Notes: generated by a model not told the origin, from the letters alone. DNA of 64,000 bases from SABI01 sp028532915 (GCA_963677225.1 OY781923.1:2604001-2668000), one strand, 5' to 3'. Shown: positions 7,473 through 16,486, counted from the first letter of the stretch. Translations and numbers: made by a program.

Positions 7473-8816
7473 ATGAATAAACAAGAAATTGAACAATCAG
7501 TGAAAGACAATAATATTGAACTCACACGTTTTCTATACACTGATAACGACGGAATAACCAGGGGATACTCCACAACAACAGATCATCTTCTCGGTGATCT
7601 GGAAAGCGGGCACACCTATTCGATAGCGATGCCGTTCTTCACTGCAGCGGATGACAGCCTTCCGGGCAGCAGATTCGGACCTGTCGGAGAGATTCTGGCG
7701 ATGCCGGACCTCTCGACATTCACTCCCATCCCATATGCTGAACATTCTGCAGCGGTGATCTGCGATTTTCTTGATCTGGAAACAGGGAAGCCGAGTCTAT
7801 TGTGTCCCCGTTCGATATTGAAAAAGACACTGAGTGATGAATCTGAATACGAAGTCGTTGCGGCTTTCGAAAATGAGTTCTATTTTGTACTCAAAGATGA
7901 AAAAGGGAATATCGCTGTAGCGGAAGACAGTCTCTGTTTCGATACGAGCGGTATGAATTCGATGAACCCGGTCATTCTCGATATCATCAGAGCATTGAAT
8001 AAACAGAATATATCGGTAGAAAAACATTATCCTGAATATGGGCCTGGACAGCATGAGATCGTGATGAAATACTCGGAAGCTCTCAGAGCGGCCGACAATC
8101 AGATCCTATTCAAAGAAACGGTGAAGGCAGTTGCCCGATCTCACGGATTATATGCATCGTTCATGCCGAAGCCGTTTCAGGATAAATCGGGAAGCGGAGC
8201 ACACATTCATATCAGCCTGTGGAAGGATGGAAAGAATGTCTTCTACGATAAGAACGATCCATCAGGGTACAGCTCCACCGCCCGTCATTTTATAGGAGGT
8301 ATATTGAAGCACATCAACTCTGTTCTTGCTTTCACTTCTCCTATAGTGACATCGTACAAGCGGCTGCTGCCTCATAACTGGGCAAGTGCATATGCGGCAT
8401 ACGGATGTGCGAATAAGGAAGCTGCACTGAGAATCATCAAGGGATTATGGGGAAAAGAGGACAAAGGTCTGAATATCGAGTTCAAACCCGCAGACGGATC
8501 TGCGAACCCCTACCTCGCTTTGAATGCACTTCTTGCCGCAGGCTTCGAAGGTATCCGAAACTCGATCGATCCGGGAGAGGAGCTGACGGAAGATCCATCT
8601 CAGCTCTCTGCTGAGGATCTGAAGCAGCGTAATATCAAAGCCCTTCCCTGTTCGTTGGGAGAAGTGATAGAAGCATTGAGACAGGATAAACTGTTTGCAA
8701 AGGTTCTCGACCCGATATTTCTGGATGAATATCTTCGTCTTAAACAGTATAATTGGGAATGCTATCTGCATCAGGTGACCCGATGGGAAGTTGATAAATA
8801 TGCAACAGTATTCTAA
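7473..8816 (+). CDS. Glutamine synthetase-like ligase (gamma-glutamylamide synthetase type)
   Basis: The 447-residue protein has the glutamine synthetase beta-grasp domain (about 10-105) and catalytic domain (about 110-440). Active-site segments seen are AAFENEFYF (metal Glu), PEYGPGQHEI, GSGAHIHISLW (ATP/metal His) and the late IEFKPADGSANPYLALNALLAAG. It resembles the GlnA-like enzymes that ligate glutamate to amines (gamma-glutamylpolyamine, isopropylamide or anilide synthetases) rather than housekeeping GlnA, because it lacks the adenylylation-loop context and sits in a catabolic operon. The following gene is an amidohydrolase, the same domain pair that is fused in fungal FluG. The amine substrate is unknown. 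Confidence 0.85.
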   Translation: MNKQEIEQSVKDNNIELTRFLYTDNDGITRGYSTTTDHLLGDLESGHTYSIAMPFFTAADDSLPGSRFGPVGEILAMPDLSTFTPIPYAEHSAAVICDFLDLETGKPSLLCPRSILKKTLSDESEYEVVAAFENEFYFVLKDEKGNIAVAEDSLCFDTSGMNSMNPVILDIIRALNKQNISVEKHYPEYGPGQHEIVMKYSEALRAADNQILFKETVKAVARSHGLYASFMPKPFQDKSGSGAHIHISLWKDGKNVFYDKNDPSGYSSTARHFIGGILKHINSVLAFTSPIVTSYKRLLPHNWASAYAAYGCANKEAALRIIKGLWGKEDKGLNIEFKPADGSANPYLALNALLAAGFEGIRNSIDPGEELTEDPSQLSAEDLKQRNIKALPCSLGEVIEALRQDKLFAKVLDPIFLDEYLRLKQYNWECYLHQVTRWEVDKYATVF

Positions 8817-8839
8817 ATAAGTCCTAAGAGGAGTTGATT

Positions 8840-9910
8840 ATGAATGATCTGAAAGATGTCCCTGTTCTCGATAACCACAGCCATTTTTTCAAAACCCGTC
8901 CGTATGATGCTCCTCTGTGGTCATCCCTCACCCTTTCATTGAATGATATGCCCGAGCAGCAGGTGAAGAACACCCTCCTCTATCATGATATGATAGCAAA
9001 CCTCTCCTCTCTGTTCGATATGCCGGCACAAGATGAAATCGTTCTCGCAGAACGCAGAAGGAGAATGGATTCTGATTACCCCGGGTACATCAGGGAACTG
9101 TTTACCGATGTGAACCTCCGCTGGATGCTCATAGATATAGGTCTGGCAAAATCTTCGGTCGATTTTTCCGAATTCGAGAGTATCTGCCCGGCATCGGTTT
9201 CGTATGTCTATCGTTCAGAGACTCTCATAGATGACTTGTGGAAGCGGCAGATTCCCATTGATGCTGCGATAGATCTGCTGCATAAGACAATAGCCGATGT
9301 ATACAGTTCTCTCCATTTTGTAGCGATCAAGTCGATCATCGGCTACAGAACGGGATTGAGAATCGAATCTCACCAAAAAGTGACCGGAGAGAAATCATAT
9401 CGGGATATTCTGTTTAAAGAGACTGCCGGGATATGCAGGGAACTCAATGTTCCCTTCCATGTCCATGCAGCCTTCGGAGAGTCGAATCTGGATCTGCGGG
9501 AGAACAACCCTCTCCACCTGAAAGAATTTCTCGACAGCACCGATGCAGAAGGTCTGAAGCTCGTTCTCATACACGGAGGATATCCGTATACCTTCGAAGC
9601 CGGGTATCTGGCGGCTATGTATCCCGGTATTTATGTCGACATCTCCGAGTTCATCCCCTTCGCTTCGATGGGAATGCGCCGCGGTGTAGAAGATATTCTG
9701 AGTATGTGTCCAACCAATAAGATTCTCTACGGCTCTGATGGGTTCGATGTTCCCGAAACCCACTGGCTGGGAGGGCGGTCGGCAAAAGAGACTCTCTCGG
9801 CGATCATCATGTCACTCGTAGAGAGGGGTAAAATAACCTCGAAGTACGGACAGCTCATGTATCATGATATCCTCTACCGTAACTCTTTGACCCTTCATAA
9901 TATCCGCTGA
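8840..9910 (+). CDS. Amidohydrolase_2-type metal-dependent hydrolase (FluG N-terminal-like)
   Basis: The 356-residue protein is a TIM-barrel amidohydrolase. The HxH metal motif is at the N terminus (DNHSH), a mid-barrel His is in FHVHAAFG, another His is in LIHGGYPY, and the late Asp is in YGSDGF. This is the domain found at the N terminus of FluG-type fusions with glutamine synthetase, and here the two are separate adjacent genes. I place the start at the ATG 6 bp after AGAGGAG, not at the TTG two codons earlier. It may hydrolyse the gamma-glutamylated product or a related amide. The substrate is not visible. Confidence 0.82.
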   Translation: MNDLKDVPVLDNHSHFFKTRPYDAPLWSSLTLSLNDMPEQQVKNTLLYHDMIANLSSLFDMPAQDEIVLAERRRRMDSDYPGYIRELFTDVNLRWMLIDIGLAKSSVDFSEFESICPASVSYVYRSETLIDDLWKRQIPIDAAIDLLHKTIADVYSSLHFVAIKSIIGYRTGLRIESHQKVTGEKSYRDILFKETAGICRELNVPFHVHAAFGESNLDLRENNPLHLKEFLDSTDAEGLKLVLIHGGYPYTFEAGYLAAMYPGIYVDISEFIPFASMGMRRGVEDILSMCPTNKILYGSDGFDVPETHWLGGRSAKETLSAIIMSLVERGKITSKYGQLMYHDILYRNSLTLHNIR

Positions 9911-9919
9911 CCTTTTCAA

Positions 9920-9948
9920 TTGCATTATCGCTTCTTTGGGCATATCAT
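9920..9948 (+). promoter_or_regulatory. Promoter for the SPFH-NfeD pair
   Basis: TTGCAT and TATCAT are separated by 17 bp, placing the start of transcription near 9955, about 30 bp before the SPFH ATG. Confidence 0.5.
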
Positions 9949-9984
9949 ATTTATATATAAAACATTTCTTGAATGGAGAATGAT

Positions 9985-10809
9985 ATGCAGATTATATTCA
10001 CAGTCCCGCAGAGTCACGTGGTCGTCATCACCCGGTTCGGCAAATATGCAAAGACAAAGAAACAGGGGCTGCGTTCCAGAATCCCGCTGTTTGAAAAGAT
10101 CCATAGGGTAAAAGACTGGGGGAACACGGCAAACAAGGAAGGGATATTCATTGAACTCACAGAACAGAATATGAACACGAAACCCAAACAGTGTCATTCA
10201 AAAGACAATGTCCCGGTTACCATAGATGCATCTATCTACTGGAGAATCATCGATGTGAAAAAAGCCCTGTTCGAAGTCGATAATCTTCCGACCGCAATCG
10301 TCGATACCTGTCTCAACGCACTTCGCTCTGAAATCGGAAAACTGACTCTTGATCAGATTCTCAGTTCCAGGCAGGAACTGTCGGAAAAAGTCGCATCGTC
10401 GCTTATCGAGACCTCCGGTAAATGGGGAGTGCAGATAAGCCGGGTGGAGATCCAGGAACTTGAGACATCGGACGAGACCGCGGAGGCCATGAGACTCGAA
10501 ATGGCTGCAGAACGGAAAAAACGGGCGGAAATACTGCAGGCGGAAGGATTCGCAGCCGCAAAGATAAAGACGGCTGAGGCTGAAGCTTATGCGATCAAGA
10601 TCAGAGCCGACGCAGAAGCAGAATATTTGAAAAAACTGAGCGGGACATTGAGTCGGGACCTTGTCGGAAACATCCTCATGATGGAGAAGGTCCTTGAAAG
10701 TTATAAGACGATCTCGGCAAATCCTGCAAACAAAGTATTCCTTCCGAGCAATATCAGAACACTCATCTCGGACCAGATCCTCGGCAGTACGACTTCTTCT
10801 GAAGTCTGA
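9985..10809 (+). CDS. SPFH/band 7 domain protein (stomatin/prohibitin family)
   Basis: The 274-residue protein has an SPFH domain (about 5-170, with VVITRFGKY, the KDNVPVTIDASIYWRI strand and SSLIETSGKWGVQI) and a charged coiled coil (about 165-220, rich in AEAEAYAIKIRADAEAEYL-type repeats). SPFH proteins form membrane-associated rings that organise microdomains or proteases. No N-terminal transmembrane helix is seen, so it probably attaches through its partner. The next gene is an NfeD protein, the usual partner of bacterial SPFH proteins. I choose the ATG after GGAGAATGAT. An ATG four codons earlier is possible. Confidence 0.85.
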   Translation: MQIIFTVPQSHVVVITRFGKYAKTKKQGLRSRIPLFEKIHRVKDWGNTANKEGIFIELTEQNMNTKPKQCHSKDNVPVTIDASIYWRIIDVKKALFEVDNLPTAIVDTCLNALRSEIGKLTLDQILSSRQELSEKVASSLIETSGKWGVQISRVEIQELETSDETAEAMRLEMAAERKKRAEILQAEGFAAAKIKTAEAEAYAIKIRADAEAEYLKKLSGTLSRDLVGNILMMEKVLESYKTISANPANKVFLPSNIRTLISDQILGSTTSSEV

Positions 10810-10842
10810 TGCCGGATAAACTTTACAAGAGGAGAGAACACT

Positions 10843-11268
10843 ATGACTATCACCGGTTATCTGATCACTGCGGGAATCCTTCTTATGCTCATCGATATTT
10901 TCTTTCGTACCGATGTGCCGACTTACATCGCATATCTGCTGTTCTCATATGCTCTTTTCAGAGTTATCAAGTTGAATCTTCTTGTCAGTCTGATAGTGAC
11001 CATCCTGTTCTTCTTCCTGCTTCTCTTATTCCATAATTTCATCTGGAATGTGACTATTCAGCGGCTGACTGACAGATTCTTCGCGAAAGACAAGTATATT
11101 GCAGGTGTCGAAGGACTTGCGGGAGAAAAGGGTGTCGCGAAGATGATTGACGGAACTTTCTATGCGAGTATACACGGAGATCTCTATCTCTTTGCGGATG
11201 ACGTCGATGTTTCCGAAGGAGAAACCTTTACAGTGAAAAAGGTTACGGATGGTAAAATCGTCATATGA
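10843..11268 (+). CDS. NfeD-like membrane protein
   Basis: The 141-residue protein has two to three transmembrane helices (about residues 5-70) followed by a soluble OB-fold of the NfeD C-terminal type (about 80-141, with GVEGLAGEKGVAKM and EGETFTVKKV). NfeD proteins pair with SPFH/stomatin proteins and help anchor them. The gene starts 33 bp after the SPFH gene behind AGAGGAGAG. This is the short NfeD form without the ClpP-like protease domain. Confidence 0.82.
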   Translation: MTITGYLITAGILLMLIDIFFRTDVPTYIAYLLFSYALFRVIKLNLLVSLIVTILFFFLLLLFHNFIWNVTIQRLTDRFFAKDKYIAGVEGLAGEKGVAKMIDGTFYASIHGDLYLFADDVDVSEGETFTVKKVTDGKIVI

Positions 11269-11357
11269 GATTCTTCGCGTGCAGACGGACGATCAGCATT
11301 TGCTCTTTCAATGAAAAAGTATGAACCGTTATTTATTTAAAATGTCTTTAAATTGTA

Positions 11358-11387
11358 TTCACAAAGTTGTACAGTAGGTATTATAAT
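11358..11387 (+). promoter_or_regulatory. Promoter for the GGDEF gene
   Basis: TTCACA and TATAAT are separated by 18 bp. Transcription starting near 11394 supports the downstream ATG as the true start of the GGDEF protein. Bases 11269-11357 hold no recognisable gene. Confidence 0.5.
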
Positions 11388-11439
11388 CTTTCGATTTTTT
11401 CCGTTGCTGTCATCTGTGAATACAGAAAAAGGAGAGTCC

Positions 11440-12468
11440 ATGCCTGAAGAGGTCAGAAGAAACAGGTTCAACAGGAACCGCATAGCAGCCCGATTCATAG
11501 CTGCTTTTTTTTCACTCGAACAGTTCTTCTACGGCCTCATGCTAAGCGAACAAGGTTCAGCTATCCAGAAGGTATATTACATCACCTCTGCAGTATCATT
11601 TCTGATTTTCCTTTCGACTTTTCTCTCACGATTCTTCAGAAAAACAAAAAGATTGTTCATCCTTGATGGTATTGAGCTGTTCGGAATCTTCACCGCATTC
11701 AGCCTGCCGATCGTGAGACTCTTCTTCATTGAAAATGTTCTCGCTCATGTCCCGACGATTTATACGGCAGTCATTTATGCCGTCGCAGTTATCTTCCTGC
11801 TGGACTACTGGCAGAGCATCCTTTCGTACGCTCTGCTGATGTGCATCGCCGCTTTAGTGATAACGAGATTCAGAACCGGTCCGTACGAACCGATCGTTAT
11901 AGCCGATCTCACCATTAACGGGATTCTCGCATGTACTGTCTCCTGCTCGAACTACTATTTCTATAAACGACAGGGTCTTTTTGCGATGGAGATAGAGAAA
12001 AGAAACGATCAGCTCAAAAAAATGACGGAGATCGATCAACTTACCGGCCTGTTCAACAGAAGAAAGATCGATGAGCTGTTTGAATCATGCCGGATCGGCA
12101 ACTGCAAAACTTCGATCCTGTTCGATATCGACGACTTCAAGCAGATTAACGACACCTACGGGCATCTTACAGGAGATGAGATTCTCATCGAACTTGCGAA
12201 CCTGGTGAAAAACAATATCGAGGAAAAGGGAATGTGTATCAGATGGGGAGGTGAAGAGTTTCTCATTGTGACCGCGAAGGAGAAACAGTTCGCCGAAGTA
12301 CTCCAAAGAAGGATCAGTTCCCACCCTTTCACTCAGGGAATAAAGATCACGGCAAGTTTCGGAGTCGCACACTGCTCGGACTATGAGAGTATCACAGACC
12401 TGCTGAGAACACTGGACAAGAACCTCTATATAGCAAAGGAGAGCGGAAAGAACTGCGTGATCGGTTAG
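11440..12468 (+). CDS. Membrane diguanylate cyclase (GGDEF)
   Basis: The 342-residue protein has about six transmembrane helices (about 15-180) followed by a short linker and a GGDEF domain (about 190-342). The catalytic loop reads RWGGEEF, and the Mg/GTP segments DIDDFKQINDTYGH and LTGLFNRR are intact, so it should make cyclic di-GMP. The RxxD inhibitory site usually found five residues before the GG(D/E)EF motif is absent, so product inhibition through that site is not expected. No EAL domain is present. The start follows AAAGGAGAG. Its stop codon overlaps the stop codon of arcA on the other strand. Confidence 0.9.
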   Translation: MPEEVRRNRFNRNRIAARFIAAFFSLEQFFYGLMLSEQGSAIQKVYYITSAVSFLIFLSTFLSRFFRKTKRLFILDGIELFGIFTAFSLPIVRLFFIENVLAHVPTIYTAVIYAVAVIFLLDYWQSILSYALLMCIAALVITRFRTGPYEPIVIADLTINGILACTVSCSNYYFYKRQGLFAMEIEKRNDQLKKMTEIDQLTGLFNRRKIDELFESCRIGNCKTSILFDIDDFKQINDTYGHLTGDEILIELANLVKNNIEEKGMCIRWGGEEFLIVTAKEKQFAEVLQRRISSHPFTQGIKITASFGVAHCSDYESITDLLRTLDKNLYIAKESGKNCVIG

Positions 12469-13697
12469 CTCAAAGGCTCTCTGGCCAGCGGCATGCTCAT
12501 GCAGCGCGGCCCGCCCCGCCCTCTTACCAGTTCTGAACCGCCGACGGGAATGACAGTGATTCCGTGCCGGGACAACGTCTCATTCGAAACGATATTCCTC
12601 TTATACGTGATAATCGTTCCCGGAGCGACCGCAAGAGTATTGGTACTGTCGTTCCATTGTTCTCTCGCAGAGACGATCGCATCATCTCCACCGCTTTTTA
12701 TCAGATGTACAGAACCGGTATTCAGAGATTTCTTCAGTGCCGATCTCAGATCTTTCTGCTGACTGATATGAAGAGTATCACCTTTGCCCAGCGTCAGTCG
12801 GAACACTCTCAGTTTCGATTCAATGCCCGCAAACAGACAGAAGGAATCGACATCGACCATGGTGAATACCGTATCAAGATGCATATAGGCCCTGGTAAAC
12901 GGTATTTGAATGACCAGAACTTCCTTGAATCCCTCTCCCCCTTCATCGGCAGGTTTCAGCATCTTTCTGGCAAACGATTCTATCGCCCACACATCTGTTC
13001 TCGCACTGCTTCCGATGATTATACTGCGCTCGTTGAGAATAAGGATATCACCGCCTTCGATGCTGCTCTCACTCGTATAATCCTGATAGACTCTGACGTT
13101 CTGAAATCTCGGATGATGGCAGAAGATCTGCGATACGAGCCAGTTCTCTCTCCGCCTCGATTCGGTCTTCATAAGATTTACAGAGATTCCCGATCCTACC
13201 GCGGTGGCCGGATCTCTGGTGAAATAGAGGTTGGGAAGCGGAGCGATGTAATACGGGAAGGCATCTCTGATATAATAACTTAACGTCTTTTGAGTGACAT
13301 ATTCATCGATATCACTTTTTAGAACTCCTGCGATACAGCAGGCAACCAGCTGAGAGGCACTTTTCTCTGTGAGAAAACCTCTGATGATCTCACGCAGAGA
13401 CGGCGAGATCAGATGGGAAGAGGAAACCAGATATTCTATCGCCTTCGCCCTCAGCGTCTGGTCGCAGAACACTTCCTCCAGCAGTGATTCGACATACAGT
13501 ACTTCACATCCCTGGGAGATCAGAGTTCTGGCAAAATTGTCATGTTCCTCTTTCATCTGCTCAAGAAACGGGATATCCTCGAAGAGCATCGAATCAAGAT
13601 ACTGTGGAGTCAGTGATTCAAGTTCCCTTCCGGGTCTATGCAGCAGTACTGCCTGCAGTCTGCCTACTTCCGAAGTTACAGATACCGGTATATTCAT
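12465..13697 (-). CDS. arcA: Arginine deiminase
   Basis: The 410-residue protein converts arginine to citrulline and ammonia in the cytoplasm. It has the full set of family motifs: LLHRPGRELE near 18, NLYFTRDPA near 158, EGGDILI near 213, HLDTVFTMVD near 273 and the catalytic cysteine in RGGPRCMSMP near the C terminus. The length is normal. The ATG has GAGAGGAA upstream. A minus-strand promoter TTGCTC-N17-TATTCT is possible in the short gap. No arcB or arcC is adjacent. Instead a TIGR00300 ornithine cyclodeaminase-type gene is divergent from it, which points to a different arginine/ornithine route. Confidence 0.95.
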   Translation of the reverse strand: MNIPVSVTSEVGRLQAVLLHRPGRELESLTPQYLDSMLFEDIPFLEQMKEEHDNFARTLISQGCEVLYVESLLEEVFCDQTLRAKAIEYLVSSSHLISPSLREIIRGFLTEKSASQLVACCIAGVLKSDIDEYVTQKTLSYYIRDAFPYYIAPLPNLYFTRDPATAVGSGISVNLMKTESRRRENWLVSQIFCHHPRFQNVRVYQDYTSESSIEGGDILILNERSIIIGSSARTDVWAIESFARKMLKPADEGGEGFKEVLVIQIPFTRAYMHLDTVFTMVDVDSFCLFAGIESKLRVFRLTLGKGDTLHISQQKDLRSALKKSLNTGSVHLIKSGGDDAIVSAREQWNDSTNTLAVAPGTIITYKRNIVSNETLSRHGITVIPVGGSELVRGRGGPRCMSMPLAREPLS

Positions 13698-13759
13698 TAT
13701 ATTCCTCTCAAAACAAGAATATACTACAATCGGACAATGAGCAATTGAGATTCTAAAAA

Positions 13760-13801
13760 CCGAAAAGTGGAAAAAGCCCTTTACAGCGGCACTCTTTTCG
13801 G
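13760..13801 (+). promoter_or_regulatory. Stem-loop before the TIGR00300 gene
   Basis: CCGAAAAG (13760-13767) pairs with CTTTTCGG (13794-13801), and a further TG/CA pair lies beyond a 2-nt bulge. It ends 14 bp before the ATG and could affect ribosome access or be a protein-binding site in the arcA/TIGR00300 divergent region. Confidence 0.35.
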
Positions 13802-13815
13802 ATAAGAAAGAAGAT

Positions 13816-15042
13816 ATGAAAACTCAAATGCTTCAAGCTCACGGCCACCTGATTGACTCAGGTCTTCTTTCACAGATTCTTAATACGATATTGTCAAAAG
13901 GGGCAGATTACCGCATCACATCGTTCGATGTCGGAAAGACTCCTGAAGAAGTATCCAGACTTGAACTGGAACTGATCGCCGATGATGAACAGGTTCTCGA
14001 ACCTCTTCTCAACGCCCTGACCGCCTTCGGAGTATTCGAGAAATCTGTTCCGAGCGCACAGATGATTGGGGCAGAAAAAGACTGTTGCGCACCGGAAACC
14101 TTCTACTCAAGCAGCAACCACAGAACAGAAGTATATTACAAAAAGAAATGGTATCCTGTAGCGGACCAGCGTATGGACGCTGCTATCGTCTACGATAAGA
14201 GTGCGGATTCCTTCAGATGTGTTAAACTCAGAGACCTCAAAAAGGGTGACAAAATCGTCTGCGGCAGTGATTCTGTCAGAGTCTACCCCACCGGAGCCCA
14301 GCAGCAGAAAAAAGGTGAATTGTTCGATACTTTCGCCTTCATGACCAACAGCGTCTCCTCCGAAAGGAGCGTCGATTCCTCGGTCGAAAAGATCGCATCC
14401 GAGATGAAAAGACTGAGAGACTCGGGAGAGAAGACCGTCGTTGTCTGCGGTCCGGTCGTGGTCCATGCCGGCGGTGCAGACGCTCTCGCCTCTCTGATAA
14501 GGAAAGGATATGTGCAGGGTTTTCTGGGTGGCAATGCAGTAGCTGTTCATGATATCGAAAACAGATTCTTCGGAACCTCACTCGGAGTGAATCTGAAAAC
14601 AGGAGAAGTCGTAGCCCACGGACACACCCACCATATGAGAGCGATCAACAAGATCTATACGGCAGGTTCAATCAAAACAGCCATAGATGAAGGATTGTTG
14701 AAAGAGGGCTTGATGTACGAGGTGATCAAAAACGACATACCTTACTGTCTGGCCGGATCCATCCGCGATGACGGACCTCTGCCCGAGACCGTAAACGATA
14801 TGATACAAGCTCAGAGCGAGTATGCGCAGATCATCAAAGGAGCTTCTCTGATCATCATGCTCTCGACGATGCTTCACTCGATCGGAGTCGGAAACATGAC
14901 ACCGTCATGGGTCAAGACCGTCTGTATCGACATCAATCCCGCTGTGGTGACGAAACTTTCCGACAGAGGAAGCAACCAGGCGATAGGAATAGTAAGCGAT
15001 GTAGGACTATTTCTGAGAGCTTTGGACGAAAGATTGAATTAA
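13816..15042 (+). CDS. TIGR00300-family protein, probable alternative ornithine cyclodeaminase
   Basis: The 408-residue protein matches the TIGR00300 (LOR/SDH-like) family. In that family the archaeal member MMP1218 and the C-terminal half of cyanobacterial ArgZ/AgrE act as ornithine cyclodeaminases making proline and ammonia. Seen here are the N-terminal GHLIDSG motif, the middle VVVCGPVVVHAGGADAL and LGGNAVAVHDIE segments, TSLGVNLKTGEVVAHGHTHH split over 280-300, and the late nucleotide-binding VCIDINPAVVTKLSDRG. It is divergent from arginine deiminase. Together they suggest arginine/ornithine breakdown with ammonia release. The activity is inferred from family and context. Confidence 0.78.
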   Translation: MKTQMLQAHGHLIDSGLLSQILNTILSKGADYRITSFDVGKTPEEVSRLELELIADDEQVLEPLLNALTAFGVFEKSVPSAQMIGAEKDCCAPETFYSSSNHRTEVYYKKKWYPVADQRMDAAIVYDKSADSFRCVKLRDLKKGDKIVCGSDSVRVYPTGAQQQKKGELFDTFAFMTNSVSSERSVDSSVEKIASEMKRLRDSGEKTVVVCGPVVVHAGGADALASLIRKGYVQGFLGGNAVAVHDIENRFFGTSLGVNLKTGEVVAHGHTHHMRAINKIYTAGSIKTAIDEGLLKEGLMYEVIKNDIPYCLAGSIRDDGPLPETVNDMIQAQSEYAQIIKGASLIIMLSTMLHSIGVGNMTPSWVKTVCIDINPAVVTKLSDRGSNQAIGIVSDVGLFLRALDERLN

Positions 15043-15110
15043 TTTCCCGATTGCCTTGATTTTTATCCCGATTTCTTCTCTCATGTATATACTTAGGTAT
15101 TGGAGAGAAG

Positions 15111-15821
15111 ATGTCCTCATTCGTTATCATGTGCGCGTCGGTCGGTTATACTGCTGAAAGTATCTTCGGATTCGGCGGCTCTGTCATCACATTCCTTCTG
15201 CTGACGCAGAAGCTCCCGGCAAGGGAGGTAGTAACACTCCTGCCGGTATTCGCACTTGTGGGATCTCTCACAGTATTGCTCAGTGATTTCAGGTCCATCG
15301 AATGGAAGAAGGTCTCCAAGGTCGCTCTTTTAGCAACACCGCCGCTTATTCTCGGTTCCCTGTTCATGGGGAAGCTTCCGGAACGAGCTCTCAACCTGAC
15401 GATTCTCTCTCTCATCCTTCTGTACGGAATCAATTTAGTACTAGGAAAGAATCCCGTAATCCATCCCCGGTTGAGGTACCCTCTGTATGCCCTCGCAGGC
15501 TTCATCCTCGGCGCGACAAGTCTCGGGATATTCTTCGTCCCTCTCGCAGGTCCGACCTTCTCAAATCAGAGAAACTATCGTGCATCGCTGGCACTGCTTT
15601 GGTTCATCACAGGAATCTGCAGGATCATCACCTATTATGGATACGGTATTCTCACCCTGTCGGGAATCACTTCTGCTTTGACCGCAAGTCCTTTTCTTCT
15701 AATCGGAGTGCTTGTAGGATATTATCTTCACAGACTGATACCTGAAGATCACTTCAGACGCTACATCGGAGGGGCGATCATCTTCGCAACGACAGTAAAC
15801 ATACTTCAGCTTTTTTCCTGA
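15111..15821 (+). CDS. TauE/SafE-family membrane permease
   Basis: The 236-residue protein has about seven to eight transmembrane helices and the two-repeat layout of the sulfite exporter TauE/SafE family. The conserved glycine-rich GFGGSVIT segment is near residue 21, and a repeat-like ATSLGIFFVPLAGPTF is near 135. Such proteins export small organic or inorganic anions, and the substrate cannot be read from sequence. It starts at an ATG after GGAGAG. It lies between the TIGR00300 gene and the cysteine-rich small protein, so a link with amino-acid or sulfur chemistry is possible but unproven. Confidence 0.75.
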   Translation: MSSFVIMCASVGYTAESIFGFGGSVITFLLLTQKLPAREVVTLLPVFALVGSLTVLLSDFRSIEWKKVSKVALLATPPLILGSLFMGKLPERALNLTILSLILLYGINLVLGKNPVIHPRLRYPLYALAGFILGATSLGIFFVPLAGPTFSNQRNYRASLALLWFITGICRIITYYGYGILTLSGITSALTASPFLLIGVLVGYYLHRLIPEDHFRRYIGGAIIFATTVNILQLFS

Positions 15822-15866
15822 ATCATTCAGAAAATAGACTGAATAATATATATTTTAAGGAGTCAC

Positions 15867-16286
15867 ATGATGGAACATGAGTATATCGAAAGAGTCGAAA
15901 AACTGAGAGAGAAAGGATATAACTGCGCCCAGAGCGTCGCATGCACCTTCGTTGACCTGCTACCGATCGACGAACCCACACTGTTTAAGATCAGTGAAGG
16001 GTTCGGAGGTGGAATAGGCGGTCATGATGGCATCTGCGGAGCCCTCAGCGGAGCTGTCATGGTAGCATCCCTCCTTTCAAGCAGCGGCAGCAGCGATGAG
16101 ATCACCAAGGAGAAAACCTATCAGTTATCGAAACAGCTCTACGATTCATTCGTGTCGATCGCAGGTTCTCCCATCTGCACAGAACTCAAAGGAGAAAGTA
16201 CCGGTGAACCACTTTTCCCCTGTGAAATGTGCATTCGGGAGGCAGTACGGCTTACATGGTCAGTCATTGAGCCTCTTGTGAAGTGA
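15867..16286 (+). CDS. C_GCAxxG_C_C family redox protein
   Basis: The 139-residue protein has all conserved cysteines of the C_GCAxxG_C_C (TIGR01909) family: one in YNCAQS, one in DGICGALSGA, one in SPICTEL and two in PCEMC. These proteins are thought to bind a metal or act in redox chemistry, and the function is not firmly known. It starts behind AAGGAG. The hairpin that follows suggests it ends its transcript. It is intact and of normal length. Confidence 0.8.
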   Translation: MMEHEYIERVEKLREKGYNCAQSVACTFVDLLPIDEPTLFKISEGFGGGIGGHDGICGALSGAVMVASLLSSSGSSDEITKEKTYQLSKQLYDSFVSIAGSPICTELKGESTGEPLFPCEMCIREAVRLTWSVIEPLVK

Positions 16287-16303
16287 AAAGCAGCCGACGA
16301 TAC

Positions 16304-16332
16304 TTTCAGGAACACGGAATGTGTTCCTGAAA
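16304..16332 (+). terminator. Strong hairpin, possible terminator
   Basis: A perfect 12-bp stem with a 5-nt loop lies 18 bp after the small cysteine-rich protein gene. No T-run follows on either strand, so it is not a textbook intrinsic terminator. It may work with Rho or protect mRNA ends. The remaining bases to 16486 contain no clear gene. Confidence 0.5.
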
Positions 16333-16486
16333 ATGATAATAGGACAGACTGATTTTTGATGTCGTACGCCCGTCAGACGGTCTCTCCTGCCGCCATTTCA
16401 GCTTCGGATAAAAATGTCAGAGCCGCACTTGTATAAAAGATACAAAGGTGACACAATGGCCCCATTCAAAAAATCAGGAGTACTCG

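Noticed and set aside
7473..8816. Housekeeping glutamine synthetase glnA
   Set aside because: The gene lies in a permease/amidohydrolase operon and resembles the amine-ligating subgroup. Calling it glnA would overstate the evidence.
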